From NCBI GenBank assembly GCA_027022065.1, contig JALVZS010000059.1, positions 1 through 12,142 on the forward strand: a DNA stretch of 12,142 nucleotides, read 5' to 3'. Each line of letters begins with the position of its first letter. Position 1 is the stretch's first letter. A program made the translations under genes and the position numbers. Positions 8,801 through 12,142 of this stretch are shown here, piece after piece. The notes under the pieces were generated by a model. The model was not told the origin of the DNA. It saw only the letters and a list, made by a program, of their open reading frames with translations, and made no database searches. This DNA comes from a bacterium (GTDB lineage Bacteria; Thermosulfidibacterota; Thermosulfidibacteria; Thermosulfidibacterales; Thermosulfidibacteraceae).

Positions 8801-9419
8801 GCATATGAAGTGCTTTGATATGCACTACATTTACTTTGGAACGGGAAGGTGGTTTTTCAAGACAGATGATGAAGGGCAAAACCAAAATGACAGAGAAAGA
8901 TTATACGGCGTAAGGATTGATGGATGCTACGATGACATGGCGCATTGTAATGTTAATGTTGCGCATAATGCTGAAGGTGTGTGTAATGAGTTGATTGGCG
9001 ATCGCAGAGTTACTGCATGGTATGTAGAGTTGGATCCCAAGGAAGAAGGATACATGAAGGAGAGAGATATAGCTGATCCAACTGTAAGTGTCCAAGATGT
9101 TATATTCTTTACCACTATACAACCTACAGATGATATATGCGGTTTTGGTGGGCGAAGCAGAATGTGGGGTTTGAACTGTGCTACCGGAGGGAATTCAACT
9201 TCAGGTTGTCCAGGTGGTAAGTACAAGACAAAAGGTTTCAAAGGTACTTTATTTTTGCAGCTTTCAGGAGGAAATGTTGAACCTATAACACAGAAAACTT
9301 TTACAAAAAAGAGAGGGCGTGCCACTCCTTGGTATAAAGGAATAGCTCCTGAGACCGCCACTCCTCTGGTTTCTCCTGTGGGTAAGAAGGGCACTTTAAT
9401 TCTCTGGCTAGAAAGGTGA
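5895..9419 (+). CDS. pilY1: PilY1-like type IV pilus tip adhesin/assembly factor with vWA domain
   Basis: PilY1 proteins sit at the pilus tip, help prime assembly with minor pilins, oppose retraction and mediate adhesion and surface sensing. The 1174-residue product starts with a signal peptide (hydrophobic to about 24). A von Willebrand A-like domain with full MIDAS follows: ILDNSGSM (Asp50, Ser52, Ser54), Thr266 in SNTPLAE, Asp330 in YITDGEP. Calcium-loop-like DINRDGK (419) and DRNGDGVPDNYF (433) lead into the conserved ALENVLTDILRRASSGTAVSVLS segment. The C-terminal PilY1 beta-propeller has VVFVGANDGMLHAF at 692-705 and a calcium loop DYNEDGNTD at 912. About 25 cysteines in the mature part suggest disulfides. 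The GTG overlaps the rsh stop as GTGA with AAGGG upstream. GC falls to about 35% over the vWA half, with GC-richer islands at about 7250-7740 and 7960-8460. It is the first gene of the pilus block. Family assignment is firm; ligand and exact function are not predictable. Confidence 0.92.
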   Translation: MRGFLGFCLILLFLGCLNVNVVLSASMTNYCAVPPFLSRVLPPNVMIILDNSGSMFNFAYNYRGEDVSYGFDSAKKYYGYFNPDYWYKYENGKFIATAKKDSRSKEDDEWDGNFLNWLTMRRIDIARKVLTGGKYVNGYLVGEEADGKGRGYIKRVDNAEYYTPYTGTIDFTFDLGSGGVSKFEVCHREMRRWGWGEICEEYNVKIQVSARPVGVIQKIGNKVRWGLAFYHVNIYDNGGYISVPISYNNTSELVEKINEKRPDSNTPLAETLWTVVGYFAQKDKMLNGPGPRYQEGDYQIDTSVDPYNYGTADNPVMAWCAKSFVIYITDGEPCGDDELPEGLKNYAENNGGCSYDGSLPTCRAGGNKPWVQDVALYAHTNDLRSDLRGNQTLTIYTIFAFGEGSGLLNCTAINGGFEDINRDGKPSSREEWDRNGDGVPDNYFVASNGYELEEALENVLTDILRRASSGTAVSVLSEKSQMEMFAYQAVFYPEKTLSVGRKITWTGYLYTWWLFNSMLCQNIREDTKNDKILELAYDRVLDWKLDSSGHLKIVAYLTNEDGCTNSTAGGIVTYNSFDETHPLIEAGSKLASEGPADRKIYTVSSKNELVEFTVANKSKFSQYLGNSDNFPYCLISQVSNKDERVNKLIEFIRGNDVGKCRSRKIDDAGHTWKLGDIIYSTPAAAEYGNYTVVFVGANDGMLHAFKVGYLKKGFFSPTKLCEDKNSCGDTTLGKELWAFIPKNALPYLRYLMDPNYCHIYYVDLPPYLILVNGKRILIGGMRFGGGTSVVHPPEDTCPDVNSENCTGLSSYFALDVTDPENPKFLWEFTDPHLGFAYSGPAHITYRGKHFILFASGPTNYDGTSDQDLRFFVLELDGDGKIAGKYVIDKNVASTLASFKNAFGGRLFTEGIDYNEDGNTDMVFVGVSYCTGSEWQGNVIGIGINGDDPTRWDYVKVFNSAIKPVTAKIEHMKCFDMHYIYFGTGRWFFKTDDEGQNQNDRERLYGVRIDGCYDDMAHCNVNVAHNAEGVCNELIGDRRVTAWYVELDPKEEGYMKERDIADPTVSVQDVIFFTTIQPTDDICGFGGRSRMWGLNCATGGNSTSGCPGGKYKTKGFKGTLFLQLSGGNVEPITQKTFTKKRGRATPWYKGIAPETATPLVSPVGKKGTLILWLER

Positions 9420-9883
9420 GATCGGGGCTTTCCTTAATAGAGCTTGTGGTAGTTATGGCCATAATAGCCATTTTAGCTTCAATCGCTGTTCCCAACATAC
9501 AAGACTGGATATGGACCAGCAAAATAGAGGCAAATGTTGAAAAGGTGTACAGCTTCCTTCAAGAGGTGAGAACTAAGGCGTTTAATAGGAAGTTATATTT
9601 TGATGTTAACCTAAATGATCACCTTATATGTGCAAGAACTGCTGGTCGTATTTGTGAAGATGTTTGCGGTGAAAATAATACCAACAGCAGTAGTAACTTT
9701 ACCATTTGTGAAAAGCTTGAGGTTGATTTTAGAATGACCAACGCTCCTATACATGTGTCTGGAGTAGGTTATACAAAGTCAAGAATATACTATCCTGAGC
9801 CTAACGATGCAAAATATGACTGTGTGGTTGTATCTACTTTGAGGGTTAAAATGGATAAGTGCAATGGAACGAATCAAGAGTGA
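9416..9883 (+). CDS. FimT/FimU/GspH-like minor type IV prepilin
   Basis: A minor pilin probably belonging to the initiating tip complex under PilY1. The 155-residue product has a very short basic leader MRSG, then the class III prepilin-peptidase site and helix LSLIELVVVMAIIAILASIAV. Glu5 of the mature protein is present; residue +1 is Leu rather than the usual Phe. The globular part fits the GspH/FimT class in size (LQEVRTKAFNRK, then beta-rich). Six cysteines occur, two of them bracketing an Asn/Ser/Thr-rich loop (9665-9709). The GTG start overlaps the pilY1 stop as GTGA; no clear Shine-Dalgarno is present, so translation is probably coupled. FimT-type proteins in some bacteria bind DNA for uptake, but no residue seen here settles that role. 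Class is confident, exact ortholog is not. Confidence 0.85.
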   Translation: MRSGLSLIELVVVMAIIAILASIAVPNIQDWIWTSKIEANVEKVYSFLQEVRTKAFNRKLYFDVNLNDHLICARTAGRICEDVCGENNTNSSSNFTICEKLEVDFRMTNAPIHVSGVGYTKSRIYYPEPNDAKYDCVVVSTLRVKMDKCNGTNQE

Positions 9884-10250
9884 TGATGGTTTTAGTCTGG
9901 TTGAGGTTTTGGTTGCTTTGGTGGTTCTAATAGTGGTGATTTTGGCCCTTGTATTTTCCAGTATCACGAGCTTATCCTATTCGACTCAAAATCTTTTGAG
10001 GGACGAAGCGGTCAGAATAGCTACAGAGTTCGTTGAGGGTAATTTAAACTGCACTCATAGTAACGCTACTAGTAGCATTGTCATTAGAAGAATAAGAAAT
10101 GCTGAAATTGCGTATAATGTAACCTGTGCATCACAGCAGTGCTGTGGCTTGGAAGATGTTAGAAAGGTGACCGTTACTGTAAGCTGGAGCTACAAGGGAC
10201 AGCTTTATTCTTACAGTACTGAAACCATAGTGGATATTAACCAATGGTAA
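9864..10250 (+). CDS. pilV: PilV/GspI-like minor type IV prepilin
   Basis: A 128-residue prepilin with leader MERIKSDDG and mature start FSLVEVLVALVVLIVVILAL, so Phe1 and Glu5 are both present. The VEVLVALVVL pattern is typical of PilV/GspI-type minor pilins, which form the tip trimer with PilW and PilX. Four cysteines lie in the small globular domain, including a CASQQCC cluster, and a run CTHSNATSS echoes the Asn/Ser/Thr-rich loops of its neighbours. The ATG lies 20 bases inside the preceding pilin gene; two later ATGs at 9883 and 9886 are out of frame and cannot serve. The ribosome-binding site is weak, so coupling to the upstream gene is likely. The pilV symbol rests on N-terminal pattern and gene order, as globular domains in this class diverge greatly. 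Confidence 0.8.
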   Translation: MERIKSDDGFSLVEVLVALVVLIVVILALVFSSITSLSYSTQNLLRDEAVRIATEFVEGNLNCTHSNATSSIVIRRIRNAEIAYNVTCASQQCCGLEDVRKVTVTVSWSYKGQLYSYSTETIVDINQW

Positions 10251-11182
10251 GCGATAGCCACAAACAGCAGGGCTTTTCCCTTGTGGAGTTGATGGTTGTG
10301 ATAGTGATAATAATGATCCTAATGGCAGCTGCTTATTCTGGGTTTACAAATGTTATGAAAAATACCAAGCAGGAAAGCGAAAAAGTTGCTTCTCACATAG
10401 AGCAGATTGCTCTTCAGGTGTTGAGGCTTGATATTGAACATATGGGTTATGGAATAGCTTCTGATGAAACTTCTCCTATAGTTGAGTGGGATGCCAACAG
10501 TAAGAGACTCACCATTAGATCAACTATTAATAACACAAATAGAGATACAAGGGACTACTTAATACTAAAGTGCAAAGCAGGTAGTTTGAAGCTTGTAGAG
10601 GCAGGCTGCAACTTGGAATCTGGCTGGTATGCTTTGCTTAACGCTAGAACAAAGTCATATGTAGGAGATGTAAAACTCAGCTCCAGAGGAGATATAATTT
10701 CTGGCAATTCAACCTGTTCAGGTACGGATGTTTATGTAGCATTCCCTATAAGGGATAAGGTTGAAAGTGGTGAAGCTAATGGCTGTGATGTTGGAAAGTG
10801 CGAAAGGATACAGTATTATTTAAGCGATAGTCCTTTAATTTCTAGGTGCAATCCTCACACTCACAGCCTTCTGAGGAAGGTTGGAAACGGGACTGGTGAA
10901 CCTGTTATCAACTGTATTGCTGATTGGGATGTGAAGTTTGATAGTTTAACCTTTCCTGCTGATAATAAAAAAATACGTGAGTACCTTAGGTTAGTCAGAG
11001 TTTATATAGTAGCTCAGGAAGGCAAAAAGGATTTAAATTATAAGTATATAGGAAATAGAACAATCACCGTTGATGATGTAACTTTGTTCCTGCCTAATGA
11101 TTATGAGCATTACAGATGGAGGGTAATAAGGCTTTTCGTTAAACCAATGAACTTGTATGGGAGAAAAAGTGAGAGCAAATAA
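10244..11182 (+). CDS. pilW: PilW/GspJ-like minor type IV prepilin
   Basis: At 312 residues this is the largest minor pilin in the set, as expected for PilW. The leader MVSDSHKQQG is followed by FSLVELMVVIVIIMILMAAA, with Phe1 and Glu5 in place. After the helix comes a segment typical of PilW (LQVLRLDIEHMGYGIA), then a large beta-rich domain with seven cysteines and an NSTCSG element. PilW is expected to pair with PilX and PilV below PilY1 at the pilus tip and to help start assembly. The ATG overlaps the preceding stop by seven bases, with at best a weak Shine-Dalgarno. The end overlaps the start of the next gene. The family is confident from size, N-terminus and order. Confidence 0.83.
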   Translation: MVSDSHKQQGFSLVELMVVIVIIMILMAAAYSGFTNVMKNTKQESEKVASHIEQIALQVLRLDIEHMGYGIASDETSPIVEWDANSKRLTIRSTINNTNRDTRDYLILKCKAGSLKLVEAGCNLESGWYALLNARTKSYVGDVKLSSRGDIISGNSTCSGTDVYVAFPIRDKVESGEANGCDVGKCERIQYYLSDSPLISRCNPHTHSLLRKVGNGTGEPVINCIADWDVKFDSLTFPADNKKIREYLRLVRVYIVAQEGKKDLNYKYIGNRTITVDDVTLFLPNDYEHYRWRVIRLFVKPMNLYGRKSESK

Positions 11183-11576
11183 CGAAGGAATAGTTTTGGT
11201 GATAGTGCTTATACTAAGTCTAGTTTGCCTGCTTCTAATATTAGGGCTTTTTTATATGCTTAGAACTTCTACCGCTATTTCTGGTTCTGTCAAAAGATAT
11301 ACTACTGCACTTGAGGCTGCTAAAGGTACTATCAACCTTATAATAGCCGCTATTCAGGAGGGAATTGAGTTTGATTGTAATTCCACAAATTCTACGGAAG
11401 GATGTTCAGTAACTTTGCCTATCAGTAGATTGGGGGATTATGAAATCAACGCATGCCTTTTGAATAAAGAACAATTTTTGCAAGCCAAAGCTATTACCAC
11501 TGTATATACTTTCAGAGTAAAAGCCAAAAGATTAAACGAAGAGGCAGTAATAGATTTTGTATACAGATATCCCTAA
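11169..11576 (+). CDS. pilX: PilX/GspK-like minor pilin component lacking Glu5
   Basis: A 135-residue protein with a short leader ending NNEG, then IVLVIVLILSLVCLLLILGL, followed by LRTSTAISGSVKRYTTALEAAKG. This matches PilX N-terminal style: a very hydrophobic helix without the Glu5 found in other pilins, as in tip-located GspK. The globular domain is small (about 100 residues) and has a Cys-bracketed Asn/Ser/Thr loop (11376-11405). I choose GTG at 11169 because GGGAG stands five bases upstream and the start has the same GTGAG form as thiL, pilY1 and the first pilin gene. An in-frame ATG at 11157 has no Shine-Dalgarno and would add four residues. It overlaps pilW by 14 bases and ends the + strand pilus block, 11 bases before the tRNA scar. 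No separate terminator is visible. Confidence 0.78.
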   Translation: MRANNEGIVLVIVLILSLVCLLLILGLFYMLRTSTAISGSVKRYTTALEAAKGTINLIIAAIQEGIEFDCNSTNSTEGCSVTLPISRLGDYEINACLLNKEQFLQAKAITTVYTFRVKAKRLNEEAVIDFVYRYP

Positions 11577-11587
11577 TCTGCCTTTCT

Positions 11588-11635
11588 TGGCTGGGGCGCC
11601 AGGATTCGAACCTGGGAATGGCGGATCCAAAGTCC
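11588..11635 (-). pseudogene. 3' half of tRNA-Gln(UUG): probable integration scar (att site)
   Basis: Read on the minus strand, this has in order: part of the 5' anticodon stem (GGA), loop CTTTGGA with anticodon TTG, 3' stem TCCGC, a five-base variable region, a perfect T-arm (CCAGG, TTCGAAT, CCTGG), acceptor strand CGCCCCA, discriminator G and an encoded CCA. It closely matches the 3' half of bacterial tRNA-Gln. The 5' half is missing: upstream there is no TGGGGCG acceptor strand or D-arm, and pairing in the anticodon stem fails after three base pairs. A truncated tRNA beginning in the anticodon arm is the classic leftover of a tyrosine-recombinase insertion. By that geometry the inserted DNA lies at higher coordinates, with an intact tRNA-Gln at its far end. 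It cannot be a working tRNA. Confidence 0.85.
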
Positions 11636-11904
11636 TTGATAGCGCATTTTTAGTAGGTTTTAGCTTTGTTGGTGAAATTGCTAAGCCTTTGAAAATCAAG
11701 CACTTTCAGTTTCAATCATGTTTGTTTGTAATGTTTCTTCACAATGCCGTTGGAACCCTAAATGGAACCCCGTGGAACCCTCTAGCTAGTCCGCAAGCCA
11801 TGCGCTTGTGCAGCAAGGATGCTATTGCTGCCTCAATACGGCAGCTGCAATTAGGCTGTTAAGGACAGAGGGATTATTCGTTGGGTGGTTGGATACATGC
11901 CTGT
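11636..11904. other. Non-coding, repeat-rich stretch beside the tRNA scar
   Basis: No convincing gene is present on either strand. A + strand open frame across 11557-11862 runs through the tRNA fragment and shows no coding character. The stretch holds an AT-rich portion (to about 11740), three TGGAACCC copies, an 8-base palindrome CTAGCTAG (11782-11789), and two short hairpins: CAAGC/GCTTG at 11794-11808 and GCTGCC/GGCAGC at 11827-11845. This organisation suits recombination-site DNA or decayed element sequence, but no recombinase fragment can be recognised. Confidence 0.5.
11751..11780. repeat. Three direct copies of TGGAACCC
   Basis: TGGAACCC occurs at 11751-11758, 11763-11770 and 11773-11780 in the same orientation, with start-to-start spacings of 12 and 10 bases, near one helical turn. 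Repeats of this size and spacing are typical of protein-binding sites. Lying about 115 bases from the tRNA att-like core, they could be recombinase arm-type sites; that role is inference. Confidence 0.6.
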
Positions 11905-11973
11905 CTAAAGGCTCCTATTATCCTCCAGAAGGCTCCAAAGCCACTCTTCATCTTCCCACCACCTACGCTTCAT
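11905..11973 (-). CDS. Tiny reading frame, Trp/Glu-rich, unknown
   Basis: A 22-codon minus-strand frame begins MKRRWWEDEEWLWSLLEDNR and has no recognised family. Its ATG overlaps the stop of the neighbouring small frame (ATGA), and AAGGAAG stands about nine bases upstream, so coupled translation is possible. Five tryptophans would be unusual for random sequence. It could also be the -1 frameshifted tail of one decayed gene together with the preceding frame. The short length keeps confidence low. Confidence 0.25.
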   Translation of the reverse strand: MKRRWWEDEEWLWSLLEDNRSL

Positions 11974-12059
11974 GACTCATTCTTCCTTTCCCATTCCTCA
12001 AAGTACTTCTTGACAGCCTCCAGCACTTTATCAAAGGGCGCCATTTTTACTCCAAGCAT
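11970..12059 (-). CDS. Tiny reading frame with amphipathic helix, unknown
   Basis: A 29-codon minus-strand frame whose core reads MAPFDKVLEAVKKYFEEWER, a strongly amphipathic helix with GAG, AAG and AGG codons like the housekeeping genes here. Two starts are possible: ATG at 12059, or ATG at 12044, which has GGAG five bases upstream and is better supported. The frame is also open upstream for about a dozen codons to a stop near 12095, so it may be the tail of a broken gene. It overlaps the 22-codon frame by four bases. No family is recognised. Confidence 0.3.
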   Translation of the reverse strand: MLGVKMAPFDKVLEAVKKYFEEWERKNES

Positions 12060-12141
12060 GGGTACATATACTGCTCCCCTATAGAATGGGACATAAGCTT
12101 AGTATAGTAATAAGACCCATATAGGAGGGGAGCATGGGTAC
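12055..12141. repeat. 11-base direct repeat AGCATGGGTAC
   Basis: AGCATGGGTAC occurs at 12055-12065 and 12131-12141 on the same strand, 76 bases apart. The right copy covers the ATG of a possible + strand gene; the left copy covers the start region of the small minus-strand frame. Together with the inverted repeat between them, this suggests a local duplication or paired operator. Confidence 0.55.
12072..12134. repeat. Imperfect inverted repeat flanking a divergent intergenic centre
   Basis: The left arm (12072-12090) and right arm (12116-12134) are 19 bases each and pair at 14 positions: TGCTCCCCT with AGGGGAGCA at the outer ends and ATGGG with CCCAT at the inner ends, over a 25-base AT-rich centre. 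Each arm contains a purine-rich Shine-Dalgarno reading outward, so both divergent leaders share the same sequence. Candidate -10 elements TATAGT (+, 12103-12108) and TATACT on the minus strand lie in the centre, but no -35 match is seen. It could be an operator, an RNA hairpin hiding the ribosome-binding site, or a mobile-element end. Confidence 0.5.
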
Positions 12142-12142
12142 C
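12134..12142 (+). CDS. Start of a possible + strand gene cut by the window edge
   Basis: AGGAGG (12123-12128), five bases before ATG at 12134, is the strongest Shine-Dalgarno in the right part of the window. Only three codons (Met-Gly-Thr) are visible, so the product cannot be named. If real, it diverges from the small minus-strand frames and belongs to the DNA right of the tRNA scar. Confidence 0.3.

Noticed and set aside
5895-9419. Splitting pilY1 into two genes because of its composition changes
   Set aside because: The frame is uninterrupted, and the vWA, linker and propeller occur in the normal PilY1 order at normal total length.
11577-11620. Rho-independent terminator after pilX
   Set aside because: The only strong hairpin is the T-arm of the tRNA fragment (CCAGG/CCTGG), and no T-run follows it on the + strand.
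11588-11665. A complete minus-strand tRNA gene
   Set aside because: The 3' half is perfect, but no 5' acceptor strand or D-arm exists in the 40 bases beyond it, and the anticodon stem loses pairing after three base pairs.
11751-11780. CRISPR-like array
   Set aside because: The repeats are only 8 bases with 2-4 base gaps, so there is no room for spacers, and no cas gene is visible.
11557-11862. A 101-codon + strand open frame after pilX
   Set aside because: It reads straight through the tRNA-Gln fragment and the repeat-rich stretch, overlaps the pilX end, and shows no recognisable domain or coding-like composition.
11881-12084. A 67-codon + strand open frame with a TTG start
   Set aside because: It lacks a ribosome-binding site, has a composition resembling a complement shadow (Pro/Ser/Phe-rich), and lies antisense to the better-looking small minus-strand frames.

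Overview
The window looks like chromosomal DNA from a thermophilic, Gram-negative, chemolithoautotroph-like bacterium, most probably of the Aquificales (Hydrogenobacter/Thermocrinis/Aquifex type). This rests on heavy AGG/AGA arginine and ATA isoleucine use, Lys/Glu-rich cytoplasmic proteins, one bifunctional Rel/SpoT, and unrelated housekeeping genes packed head to tail with 4-base overlaps. The taxon is inferred from style, not from a marker match.

Layout. All recognisable genes from the left edge to about 11.58 kb are on the + strand and almost touch or overlap. Positions 3-5898 carry housekeeping genes at roughly 45-50% GC: ftsY (5' end outside the window, with a helical-repeat extension), an exported lytic transglycosylase, thiL, a SIRT5-like sirtuin, and a bifunctional (p)ppGpp synthetase/hydrolase. 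Positions 5895-11576 carry a type IV pilus tip and minor-pilin set at visibly lower, patchy GC: pilY1, a FimT/GspH-like pilin, then PilV-, PilW- and PilX-like genes. pilY1 is first, whereas in the pseudomonad arrangement it follows the minor pilins. The pilus genes begin on the stop codon of rsh, so the two groups are probably co-transcribed, at least in part.

From 11588 rightwards the character changes. Just after pilX, on the minus strand, lies a perfect 3' half of a tRNA-Gln(UUG) gene (anticodon loop to encoded CCA) with no 5' half. That is the usual scar of a tyrosine-recombinase integration, and its geometry places the inserted DNA to the right. The next 500 bases hold three copies of TGGAACCC, small palindromes, two tiny overlapping minus-strand reading frames and, at the right edge, an inverted repeat whose arms carry the ribosome-binding sites of two divergent starts.

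Working together: the pilus genes would build an assembly-priming and adhesive tip complex (PilY1 with minor pilins PilV/W/X and FimT) on a type IV pilus whose major pilin and motor are elsewhere. FtsY delivers membrane and secreted proteins, the transglycosylase may open murein for envelope machines, and Rsh provides stringent control. No completely new system is evident. The best leads are the tRNA-Gln scar with the repeat-rich DNA beside it, the FtsY extension, the mosaic pilY1, and the shared Cys-bracketed Asn/Ser/Thr loops of the pilus-tip proteins.
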